In this document: piece by piece, positions 1 to 10,700 of the stretch
Position numbering within the stretch: position 1 is the first letter of the stretch
Layout of the letters: each line of letters opens with the position of its first letter
Assembly: GCA_948144175.1 (NCBI GenBank)
Contig: CANXME010002089.1
Location: forward strand, 124,001-188,000
DNA length: 64,000 bases
Origin: Closterium sp. NIES-65
Lineage: Eukaryota; Streptophyta; Zygnematophyceae; Desmidiales; Closteriaceae
Direction of reading: 5' to 3'
Position numbers and translations under genes: made by a program
Notes under the pieces: model-generated
What the model was told of the DNA's origin: nothing
What the model saw: the letters and a program-made list of their open reading frames with translations, nothing else
The model's database searches: none

Positions 1-742
1 GCAGTGCGAGCACCACCAGTACCTCCAGCACCAGCAGCACCACCAGCCCCGGCAGCTCCAGTACCTCCAGTACGAGCACCTCCAGGACCAGCAGTGCCAG
101 CTCCTCCGGTACCTCCAGCTCCAGCGGCTCCAACCGCAGTGCCTCTAGCTCCAGCAGCGCCACTCCGAAGGCGGCAGCGCTGAGCGTACCACTCGCGTAG
201 CTGCTGCGGCGAGAGAGTACCTCTAGAACCCCCAGTACGGGCACCTCCAGGACTAGTAGTGGCAGCACCACTAGCACCAACAGCACCACCAGCTGCGGCA
301 GCTCCGGCAGCTCCAGTTCCTCCAGTACCAGCAGCTCCAAGGCCTCCCTCTCCAGCAGCGACACTCCAAAGGCGAAGCTGCTGAGCGTACCACTCGCGCG
401 GCTGCTGCGGTGAGAGAGGCTCCGGTAGTGGAGAAGCAGTAACCCTAGGCGCAGTAACCCTAGGCGCAGCACCCCCAGACTCAGCAACACCATGCTCCGC
501 ACCCGCAAGCTCAGCTCCCCAGGCTCTGCACGCTCAGGCTCAGCACCCCCAGGCTCCACACGCTCAGGCTCAGCACCCGCATGCTCAGCACCCCCAGGCT
601 CGGCACGCTCAGGCTCGGCACCCCCCAGCTCCGCACGCTCACGCTCAGCACCCCCAGGCTCCGCACCCGCATGTTTAGCACCCCCAGCAGCACCTGAGTC
701 ACCAGTGACCTCGACAGGCTTAACCAAGGGGAGTGGGTCTAC
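1..742 (-). other. copia-1 linker between integrase and RT, low complexity
   Basis: Read on the minus strand this is repetitive sequence for Gly/Ala/Pro/Glu-rich peptides. It includes a degenerate AEPGG-type pentapeptide tract (about 490-680). Two copies of a QQLREWY-like motif lie near 180-214 and 379-415 (the second reads QQPREWY). The same arrangement occurs between integrase and RT in the copia at 36817-44100. No stable single frame runs through the whole stretch. Confidence 0.6.
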
Positions 743-820
743 CTAAGACACACCTGAGGGAGTAGGACCCGGAGGGGGGAGGGGGTCTACCGGAGGGGGA
801 CCTGGAGCGAGGAAGAGTGG

Positions 821-858
<38 letters not shown>

Positions 859-2866
859 AGAGGGGCATTACGGTAAGGGAAGAGACGGTAAAAGGGGACC
901 GACTCGTCAAACGTGACATCCTGAGAGGGGAAGACACGGCGCGTGGTGGGGTGGTAAAGCTGCCAGCCAGGCGCATCAGGGGGAAAGCCAAGGAAGACAC
1001 AGGAATAGCGCGGGAGGAGAGCTTGTCCGTGGAAGCATCGTGGACAAAGGCACGACATCCCCGGACCCGGAACACCGACGCATCGCCAACCTCCCCCGTC
1101 CAATGCAGTGTGGGCGAGGTCTCTAGCAAGGAGACACGGGACCAGAGGTTGAGCTGATGCGCAGCGTACAAGAGTGCAAACGGCCACCGAAAATGGGGGG
1201 CAACCGCATGGATTATGGAGGTACGAGCGACCTTCATGACTAAGCCAATGCGGCGCTCAGCAACCCCATTCTGTTGCGGAGAGGCTGGAAGTGTGAACGT
1301 CTTGCGGATGCCCTCCCCACGATAAAAGTCCCGCAAGAGGTCGGAGGCAAACTCACCACCTCTGTCAGAGTGCAGACGCAGGATAGGAAAGTCCGAGTGG
1401 AACCGCTCGCGAAGCTGGAGAAGGACAGCGCGGATCCAAGGGATCAAGACATCAGGGACCTTCCCCTTGCTGCGCAAGGGGAAGACCGTGGTGTAATGCG
1501 AGTAGTCGTCAACAACCAGCAGAAAGTATCGCTCGCGGCCCTGCTCACAGACGCGGGCTGGGCCCCACACGTCCATGTGAAGAGTCTGCAAGGGAGCCTC
1601 TATCCGGGGAAACGAGGAGTCAGGAGCGGCGCACTGCTGCCCCTTGACGCAAGGAAGATAGAGCGGGGCAGACGAGCGTGGGAGGGAAGGCAGAGACCTG
1701 GGAAGACCAGAGACAAGGAGACGGGAGTGCATGCCACGGAGGCATAGCAGGGAGGGGTGACCAAGGCGGTGGTGCCAAAGGAGAGTCTGGTGCGACAGGG
1801 CGCGACATGAGCAGGGGGCCGCAAGCTGACCTGACGCGGACGCGGACGCAGCTACCTGGGGAGTCTCAGTAGTCAGTGTGTACAGACTCGACCCAGGTCG
1901 ACGGGTGAATGTGGCCAGGTGACGGCCCGTCCGTGCACACGTGCAGATCGACACGCGCTGACCTCCAGGAGTAAAGGTATCAACCATCGCATCCTGGAGG
2001 GCAGTGGTACTCACCAGGTTCGTAGAGAACGAGGGGAGGTGAAGACCTGAGAGTGAGCCGGACGGAACCGCCGAACACGGGAGAACACTGGAGGAACGGG
2101 CAAGAACTGGGCCCCCTGAGGGGTCAGCCAGTCTGACAGCAACAGGTGCAGGGAGTGGTGTGACTGTGGTACTATCGCGAAAGAAACAGCGGGAAGCACC
2201 TGAGTCAAGCATGAAAGTGTGCAAGGCCTCAACAGGCACAGTTCCAAAGAGAGCAGACTCACTAGCACATAGAGCAGCAGCCTCTATACCTGGGTCGGGC
2301 GGCACACACAAGTAACAGTCACCCTCACCACTAACATTCAATGTATACATGGCAGTAAGGATGGCATCATAGTCTAGCGCAAAGACATCGACGCCCTGCC
2401 TAAGCAGCTCTAGCCAGCGGGGGAGCTTAGCCGCGTCGCCAAACTGTGCATGCCAGGTGTCGCTCAAATAGGAAAAGCAGCGGGAGTGTGTGTGGCCAGG
2501 TGTCCCGCATGTCTGACCAGCCCGATCACCATTGCGAAGGACGTACTGGTAGCGAGCACTACTCAAAGACCCCCCACACTGAGCGTACCACTCACGAAGC
2601 TGCTGGACCATAAGGGTCTCGCGCGGACGCGGCTGCAGCTGCACCAGGCCACCACCAGAAACTCCCAACTGACTAGCTGCACCGTGACTGCCACTACGGC
2701 CGCCGCCACGACACCTACGGGCGTACCACTCATGAACGTCGTTGGAGCTGCATCTGGCCACCGCCAGAAACTCCCCAACGAACAGCTCCAAAGTGACTGC
2801 TACTGAGCCCGCCACCACTCCCTCTGCTGCCCCCACAGCCGCCACCACTCCCACTGCTGCCGTCAA
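743..2866 (-). pseudogene. copia-1 zinc knuckle-protease-integrase fragment
   Basis: A 707-codon open frame carries, in order, REWY motifs, a Cys-His knuckle (CGTPGHTHSRC), the aspartic protease motif [10 protein letters not shown], the GAG-pre-integrase motif WHHRLGHPS, and the integrase core ([38 protein letters not shown]). The family cleaves the polyprotein and inserts cDNA into host DNA. After the integrase core, near 1060, the homologous frame switches: VFLGFPPDAPGWQ continues in another minus-strand frame (720-1187). A run of about 33 G/C at 825-857 shifts frame again. These breaks and the absent gag make it a pseudogene. The start is arbitrary because no gag initiation site remains. 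Confidence 0.85.
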
Positions 2867-2934
2867 GGGAAGTCATGCAACCAGCAGGGCAGCACGCAGG
2901 GCAGGAAGGGCAGCGAGGAGGCACTAGGGTAGGT

Positions 2935-3895
2935 CGGGGCGGTGCACGGTCAGGGCAGGGCGGCGCGCGGTCAGAGCAGGGCAGCGCGCAGCCAGAGCAG
3001 GGCGGCGCGTGGCCAGAGCAGGGCGGCGCGCGGCCAGAGCAGGGCGGCGCGCGGCCATAGCAGGGCGGCTTGCAATTAGAGAAGGGTAGTAGCAGGCAGT
3101 AGCTCCTAGGGCAGAAGCACCTAGGGCCTTTTTATATATATAATTTTATTTAGGGTTTAGCAAGGCGCTGGCGCAGGGCAGGGCGCCAGCTCGCGCACGG
3201 CAGGGCGCTGGCGCAGGGCAGGGCGCTGGCGCAAGGCAGGGCGCTGGCGCACAGGAGGGCGCTGGCACAGGGTAGGGCGCCAGCGCGTGCAGGGCAGGGC
3301 GCTGGCGCAGGGCAGGGCGCGGGCGCAGGGCGGGGCGCTGGCGCAGGGCAGGGCGCTGGCGCAGGGCAGGGCGCTGGCGCACGGGCTGCAGCAGTGCCTG
3401 ACGCGAGGGGCAGCAGGGCGCGACGCGTAGGCTGCAGCAGGGCGCGATGTGCAGGCTGCAGTAGGGCGCAACGCGCGGAGCTGCAGGGCGCGACGCGCGG
3501 GCTGCAGCAGGGTGCGACGCACGGGGCAGCAGGGCGTGACGCGCAGGCTGCAGCAGTGTGCGACGCGCGGGACAGCAGAGCGCGCTGCGCAGGCTGCAGC
3601 AGGGCACGACGCGCAGGGCAGCAGAGCGCGACGCGCGGGGCAGCAGAGCGCGACGCGCGGGCTGCAGCAGGGCACGACGCGCAGGGTAGCAGGGCGCGGG
3701 GCAGGGCAGGGAGTGCGCGGGGCAGCGCGACGTGGGGCAGGGCAGAGCGTGCGCGGGGCAGCGTGACGCTGGGCAGGGCAGGGCGTGCACGGGGCAGCGC
3801 GACGCAGGGAGGGACAGGGCGTGCGCGGGGCAGCGCGACGCAAGGAAGGGCAGGGCAGACCTCAGGCTGACGGCGCAGCGCAGGGCAGGGCGTGG
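2935..3895. repeat. GC-rich tandem-repeat leader of copia-1
   Basis: Between the primer site and the coding region lie several minisatellite blocks: units of about 18-21 bp with GGCGCGCGGCCAGAGCAG (2935-3060), units of about 18 bp with GCGCTGGCGCAGGGCAGG (3167-3390), and longer units with GCAGGCTGCAGCAGGGCGCGA (3390-3700). Long open frames in several phases here are by-products of the repeats and lack stop-prone AT content. A short AT tract (3128-3160) breaks the blocks. Other copias in the window have different repeats in the same place. Confidence 0.8.
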
Positions 3896-3965
3896 GGTAA
3901 CGCAGTAACCGCAATCGGTCACTAGGTAATGGTGGTCCCGGAAAAACCGGTCCTACAGACCTACT

Positions 3966-3977
3966 GCTCTGATACCA
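3966..3977 (-). other. Primer binding site of copia-1
   Basis: On the minus strand TGGTATCAGAGC follows directly after the LTR end. This is the usual plant copia primer site complementary to the 3' end of initiator tRNA-Met. Confidence 0.9.
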
Positions 3978-4109
3978 TGTCTGAAACTAACAAGCAGGAA
4001 TGGATGAACTAGCACCAAGATGGGTACAAGTAGGAAACCCTAATTGGGTTGTACCCCATATGGGCTACCCCACTATAATCTACACAATAAGCAGTAAATG
4101 AGTTTGACA
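3978..4109 (-). repeat. 5' LTR of copia-1 (132 bp)
   Basis: On the minus strand it starts TGTCAAAC and ends TTTCAGACA, next to the primer site. It carries the core TAGTGGGGTAGCCCATATGG and a tract close to AACCCAATTAGGGTTT also found in the LTRs of the non-autonomous element at 46785. LTR length matches the 131-132-bp LTRs of the two fuller copias. Confidence 0.85.
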
Positions 4110-4740
4110 ACAAAACGCTTTTTGGCCAAGATTTATGTACGGTGTGTGAATGCGACTGATCACTGATCGCGGGAGATCTGTCAATTTTCAGGTGCGATCG
4201 TTACAACGTCGAGGCCGCCACGTTTCGCCAATCTATCTGCCCACTCGATTGTGGGGCTCGATTTATGCAGACGATCCTGCAATATTTGCACTTTCACCAC
4301 GTCCTTACCTCTACCGATTTTGCACGATCGATATTATAGAACCCGTACAAACCCACTTGTTACACTGGAAATACTAAGAACCCTTTTCAACTCCGTAAAC
4401 ATTAGATCATGCGCAGGATCGATCGTGAAAAAACCGAACGAGGTGAGCGTCGGTTCAGGTCAGTTCATGACATGAGTCGTGACGACCCTCCCGTAAACTA
4501 CGCTGGCGACGACCCACCCCTTTCATATGTCAGCTTCACCTCTTTCGCGTCTGCTGTGGATCGCGTTGTTTATATTTCGGACGATCTGTTCCTACATCAC
4601 ATTTCTGGAAGTCATTATTTCCGATTTCCCATTGTTCTCTTTTTTCTTGTGAAATACGCACCTGACATTCTACCGTTTACTAGCTTCACGCGGCTTTACC
4701 CTATTATTATTAGCCACTCGTATTCAGAAAGAACGTGCCG
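4110..4740. other. Intergenic region upstream of the WD40 gene
   Basis: About 630 bp, less GC-rich than the gene, with no convincing coding sequence. It must hold the promoter of the WD40 gene. TTTATATT near 4568-4575 is a possible AT-rich core element, not a firm TATA box. Confidence 0.4.
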
Positions 4741-7700
4741 ATGGGTCCCGCGGTGTTCACCGAGCTCGCGCAGCCCGCGTACGCGCGCGACCCCGACGAC
4801 GACGGCGCGCACCCGGTGTCCGCGCTGCCCCCGGCGGCGCAGCTGGCGCTGCCCGTGCTCGAGCTCGTGGCGGCGGACGAGGGCGCCCACCCCAACCCTT
4901 GGACCGAGCCGCTCGAGATTAATACCGTGGCGGAGCGGCGCGCGCGCATGTGGCACCAGCTGCGCGTGGCGTGCGAGAAGGTGACTAACGCGCGGGTGCA
5001 TGCGCGGTGGCAGGGGATCGGGGAAGGTCCGAGCAGGTCAGATAGTTGCGACTTGTCTTTTCGCCACGCGCTCTTCCTACCCGTCCGTCCCAAGCATTGT
5101 CCGCGTCGTGCCTTGCATCTCTGCGTGTCGTTGTGCGGCAGGCGCAAGAGGTGGAGCGGCGAGCAGAGGCGGACGCACAAGCGAGTGCTGGCGGGGCAGC
5201 AGCAGTCGCGGGAGCAGCACACGGGGCCAGCAGCGCCGTGCCTCCGTCCCCTCACTCCCCCGACCCCGCTACTAGCGCCGTTGCGGGCGGCGCGGCTGCG
5301 CCATTCACAGCAGCAGGCGCGCGTGGCGTGCCGCCCGGGCTGCTGCAGTTCGCGCGCACCGTCGCGCGCCTCGTGGGGTTGGGGGGAGGCGCGCGCGTGG
5401 CGCCGGAGTGGATGGCGGAGGACGGGGGGAGGGCGGAGGCGGAGAAGACAGACGAGGGCCGGGGCGAGGGGCAAGAGGGAGTGGACGGGGCACCTGAACT
5501 CACGCCCTCTGCTGCTGCTGCTGGCGCTGCTGGTGGCAGTGCTGTTGAAGGGCTTTCAGCGCACAATAATGAGGATGCTCCTAGCGGGGTGGAGGAAGGG
5601 CAGGCAGCAGCGAGGGGCGGAAGGCCGACGTTTCAGCAGTGGCAGCAGGGGGGCGCGCAGGGGGGTGTGCAAGGCGGAGGGGGGGCGGGGAGGGGCATGA
5701 GGGTGGCGGTGGGCATGCAGGTGCAGCTGCCTCGCTCCGTGTCGCCCCACGTAAGGGCCTCCGTCACTCCTCGCTCTGCCCGCCTTCGGCGCCGCGTCAC
5801 CACAGCGGTGGGGGCGGATGGGCCGGCAGGGCTGGGCAGCCCGGGGGGCGGCGATGAGGGCGCGCGCAGCAGGGGCGTGGGGGGGCTGGCGGACGTGGCG
5901 GAGGATGTGAGTGTATCGAGGGGCGGGGGCAGAGAGGGGGAGGGGGCGGGGTCGTGGGGCGTGCTGCTGGGGGGCGTGGGGCTGGTGCAGCAGCGCGAGG
6001 CACGGGAGCGCGAGTGGGCGCGCGAGGCAGCAGCAGCGGAGGCGCAGGCAGCAGCGCTGGCAGCAGCAGCGGCGGCGCAGAGAGCGGCGGTGGCGCGGAG
6101 GAAAGCCGGGCTGGATGGGCTTGAGGTGGCCGTGGGGGCGGGCGAGGGCGCTGCCGGGTCAGGGGCCGCGGGTGCGGTGGGGGCAGAGGGTGGGTGGGGC
6201 GTGGTGGGGTTCATTCAGGTTGGGGGGGAGGGCGGTGGGGAGGAGCAGGAGCGGCGGCTGGAGGTGGCGTGTGCCATCCGCGTGCGCGACACGGCCTCGG
6301 GCCAGGAATACCTCGTGGAGCACCCAGCGCTGCTGCTCTGGGGGGGGGAGGAAGGCGCTGGTGGGGCAATGGGCACGGAGGGCGTGCGGTGGGGCTTTGG
6401 GGGGAAGGCAATGAGGGGGCGAGGGCAGGCGGGGGCGTCCACCGGTGGGGGGAGTGTGGGAGGTGCGGGGGTTGAGGGCGTGGCGGATGGGGAGAATGTG
6501 GCAGCGCTGCTGGCTCTGAGGGCCGTGCGGCAGGCGGTGCGCGAGGAGAGGGTGGTGGAGCGGCGGCGCAAGAAGAAGACCTCCCTGGCGCCCACAGCCG
6601 CTGCAGCTGGTGGCATGGTGGGTGCAGGCGAGGGCGAGGAGAGGCCAGCAGAGGGCGCAGTGGAAGGGAAAGGGAGTGCTGCAGCAAGTAGCAGTGCACG
6701 GGACAGAGGCACCGTGGGGAGTGATAGGGAGGGCGGTGAGAGGGAAGGGAAGGCGGAGAAGGAGGGGAGGGATGGCGGAGAGGTGGGTGCGGTTGAGAGT
6801 GGTGAGGAGGGGTCGGACGCGGAGTACCGTGAAGGGGTGCGGTTTGTGAGTGCTCGGCGGGACACCCTGGGGCTGACAGATGATGATGATGAGGGCGATG
6901 TGGCGCGCAGCGAGGTGTTCGCTGATATCGAGGAGGCGGGAGAGGAGGAGGAGGGGGATGAGGAAGAGGAGGAGGAGGAGGACGAGGAGGAAGAGGAAGG
7001 AGACGAAGAGAGGGAGGGGGTTTCGTGGGGGAAGAGAGAAGCGGAAGTGGGGGGGAAAGGGGGCGGGGAGGGGGAGCGGGAGGGGCAGCGTGGCGACAAG
7101 AGTGGGTCACCGGAGGAGAGTGGGAAGAAGTCCAGGTGGGGGCGCAGGGCGGGTAAGAGCAAGGCCAGTGCAGGGGTGGGGGGAAGCGAGGAGGGGATGG
7201 ACGGGGAGGAGGGTGGAGAGGGCAGCAAGGAGGAGCGGGGCGGCGTGGAGGATGGGGGGGAGGGCGGCGGGCAGGGCCGGCCCAAGTCGAGCCGTGGGCG
7301 CGGGTGGCTCAAGGCCATCCGCCGTGCTGCTGGGTATGGCAGTGGTAGTGGCAGTGGCAGCGGGAAGGGCAAGGATGGCGGCAAGAGTAAGGGGGGGCAG
7401 GGTGAGGACAAAGAGGGCGGTGTGGGGGTTGGAGGGGGAGCGGTGGGGGGGGAGGGCAACGGGGATGGGGGCGGATGGTCGGGGGAGGGAGAGAGGCCGG
7501 GGGAGCCATCAGTGCAGGCAGGGGAGCGCTCAGACCAGCCACCTGCCGGACCTCTGGGAGGCTCGGGCCTAACCTCATCCGGACTAGCAGGCTCGGGGCC
7601 AGGCATGGCGAAGACAGCAGCAGCAGGGGCAGCAGCAGGCGGGGGGGGTGGGGCGTTGGGCGCTCCTGCGGTGGGGCCGGTGAGGGTGAAGGTGTCGGCT

Positions 7701-10700
7701 GTGAGGAAGCCCGCCCGCCAGCTGTCCGACCTGTGGCTGCGCCAGGAGGTGCGCGGCGCGCACGATGGCGCTGTGTGGGTGGCGCGCTTCAGCTGCTGCG
7801 GGCGCTACCTCGCCACGGGCGGGCAGGACGGCGCCGTGCGCGTGTGGCGGGTGGAGGGGGCGCCAGGGGGGGTGGGCGAGGGGAGTGGCGCCGCGGACGA
7901 GGTGGTGGTGGGCACGTGGGAGCGGCGTGGGGGGCGGCTGGGTGGGGGAGGGGGCAGTGGAGGGGTGGAGGTTGGGGGGGGGAGCACAGGAGGTGCGACG
8001 GTGAAGGGGTGGGAGGAAACGCAGGTGCGGGTGAGAGGGTACCCACGGGAGCGGTCCGATGGCACGCCGGCATTCGCATCGGAGGAGATGGCCCCGCCTG
8101 CCCTCCCCCACGCGGCGTCGCTGTCGTCTGGCTTCCGCTCCGTGCCCTCCTCCCCCATGCACCCCCTGCTGCGCCCCTCCTCTGCCGCCTCCCACGCACC
8201 TCCAGAGGCAGCGCCACGCGGCCGCGCGGGTGGCAGTGGCAGCGGAGGCGGGGGTGGCGGGGCGAGCATGGGGCGGGCGGTGGCGCTGTTCCGGCTGCAG
8301 GAGGCGGCGCTGTGCTGCTTCACGGGCCACTCTGCTGACGTGCTCGACCTCGCCTGGGCGCCCAACGGGGTGCGCCCCTCCCCACGCCTCTCATGCCGCC
8401 CCTCATGCCGCCCCTCCCCACGCCCCTCCCCACGCCCCTCCTCCACGCCCTTTCCCATGCTCCTCCCCATGCCCCTCCTCAACACCTGCCCAGTGATCCT
8501 CTTTTCTCTCCCTCCTTGCCTGACACACTCTTCACATATCCATGCATACAAGACCTCCCATCGCCGTCCCCATGCACGTGTGCCCCTCCGTCTCCTCCCC
8601 CCCCTCCCAATGCAGCGCCCGCTGCTGGTGTCGGCATCAGCGGACAGGACGGTGCGCTTGTGGCATGTCGGCTCCTCGCACTGCCTGCGCGTCTTCCCCC
8701 ACCCCGACATAGGCAAGTGCACTGTTCCCCCATAAATCGCGCCGAGCTGCTGGCATTCGTGGGCCCGCTTCATGTGCAAACTGAATAGGGGGCTTTTGCA
8801 ATTTGCATTGCAACTGCCTGTTACTGTCCCATTCTTGTATCTCTTGTTTTGAGTTCCATGCTCGTGCAAGGACACGTATTTGCACCCCCTGCCCCACAGT
8901 GACGGCGGTGGCGTTCCACCCGCGGCAGGCGAATGTGTTTCTGACGGGGGCGCTGGATGAGAGGGTGCGCGTGTGGGCGGCAGCGCAGGGCGGCGTGCTG
9001 GACTGGGTGGACGTGGGCGAGATGGTCACTGCCGCCGCCTTCATGCCTGATGGCCAGGTGCGTGCCTTCACCCCTGACGCCCAGGTGCGTGCCTTCACCC
9101 CTGACGCCCAGGTGGGTGCCTTCACCCCTGACGCCCAGGTGCGTGCCTTCACCCCTGACGCCCAGGTGCGTGCCTTCACCCCTGACGCCCAGGTGCGTGC
9201 CTTCACCCCTGACGCCCAGGTGCGTGCCTTCACCCCTGACGCCCAGGTGCGTGCCTTCACCCCTGACGCCCAGGTGCGTGCCTTCACCCCTGACGCCCAG
9301 GTGCGTGCCTTCACCCCTGACGCCCAGGTGCGTGCCTTCACCCCTGACGCCCAGGTGCGTGCCTTCACCCCTGACGCCCAGGTGCGTGCCTTCACCCCTG
9401 ACGCCCAGGTGCTGCCTTCACCCTGACGCCCAGGTGCGTGCCTTCACCCCTGACGCCCAGGTGCGTGCCTTCACCCCTGACGCCCAGGTGCGTGCCTTCA
9501 CCCCTGACGCCCAGGTGCGTGCCTTCACCCCTGACGCCCAGGTGCGTGCCTTCACCCCTGACGCCCAGGTGCGTGCCTTCACCCCTGACGCCCAGGTGCG
9601 TGCCTTCACCCCTGACGCCCAGGTGCGTGCCTTCACCCCTGACGCCCAGGTGCGTGCCTTCACCCCTGACGCCCAGGTGCGTGCCTTCACCCCTGACGCC
9701 CAGGTGCGTGCCTTCACCCTACGTTGCCAAATACGCTCTGGGTAGGGTGGCGTACCACGTATATACGATTGCGTACGTACGTGGTACGCTAATAGGCTTC
9801 GAATTCGTGAAAAAACGCGCAGGCAGCCCGGCGAAAAAAATTAATCGAAATTGAAAATAATTTGCGACGGTTATTAGGGCTTCGCGACTGGTTACGCGAC
9901 CAAGCACATCGCCCAACCCACGTATGAAATTCAAATTTCAGAATCCAAACCTCCCACCACCCCAACCACACACCACCCCACCAAACCTCTCATATCCAAC
10001 CACCCCTCTCAAATGTCCAGCACGTCATGTGAGCATTTACTCGTTGACGCCTTCCTATCCTTCATTCGTTTCTCTCCTCCTCAATTTCATTCCCGAGCTC
10101 TGATCTCCCGTTTTCCTCAAGCAGTTTACCATTCCTTAGTCGCGCCCCATGGCGTCGAACTCCACCCCTCCTAGCGCGACGAGCAATGTAGCTTCTGGTC
10201 ACGCGTCTAGTAGTGCGATCAACACGCAGCCTGTTGAGGCTGGCCTTTCGAACCCCATTCTGAAACATTTTCTTATTCCCCCCCACACCAAAGGCAATCC
10301 CAAGCTTTGTAAGTTTTGTGGCTTCAAGTTTGAGGGCGGAACCACTCGCTGCGCAGTTCACCTCGCCAAATGGAAAGGGCAAGATGAACGCCCTGTCAGG
10401 CTTTGCAAGGACGTGTCCCTGAAAGTCCGTGAAGAAGTGCGTGCCATGTACGAAAACAAGGAGGAAAACAAGAGCATGAAACGAGGGGCAGCTGCTGCAG
10501 CACTCGACTCCGTGCTGGGCGCGGTCACTGCTTGTGCGGAGAAGAAGGGGAAGATAACAAAATTCTTCGGCGACGAGGCAACGTGCGCCAAGGAGGATGC
10601 GGATAACGCGCTTTGCCTAATGTTCTCGGCGCTGAAGCTTCCAGAGCGCATCGTGGATGATCCGGTCTTCCGCTACGCGGTCCAGTGCTTTGCGCGCGGG

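Larger units (their letters stand above)
1..4109 (-). mobile_element. Ty1/copia retrotransposon, partial, gag-less (copia-1)
   Basis: The 5' part of a Ty1/copia element reads right to left and runs off the left window edge, so RT, RNase H and the 3' LTR are not seen. From its 5' end it has a 132-bp LTR, a primer site matching initiator tRNA-Met, a GC-rich tandem-repeat leader, then protease and integrase coding sequence and a low-complexity linker. The gag core present in the relatives at 36817-44100 and 50128-57521 is missing: the leader passes almost directly into the glycine-rich and zinc-knuckle region. The integrase part is frameshifted. It is therefore a non-autonomous, decayed copy. 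The base to the right of the LTR starts ACAAA, the expected position of a 5-bp target duplication whose partner lies outside the window. Confidence 0.85.

Noticed and set aside
3146..3922. Long Cys/Arg/Ala/Pro-rich open frames in several phases
   Set aside because: They come from GC minisatellite repeats in the copia leader; all phases are open and none shows a domain.
5633..7606. Long antisense Pro/Ser-rich frames opposite the WD40 exon 2
   Set aside because: High GC leaves several frames open; the plus frame has WD40 homology and consistent splice sites.
9058..9717. CRISPR-like array of 27-bp direct repeats
   Set aside because: There are no spacers; units are contiguous, the setting is a eukaryotic intron, and units derive from the exon-intron junction.
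8803..9745. A protein with about 24 VRAFTPDAQ repeats
   Set aside because: The frame is open, but the WD40 family runs directly from MPDGQ to the next exon, and a strong donor lies at the first repeat. Translation would need alternative donor use, so it is treated as a hypothesis only.
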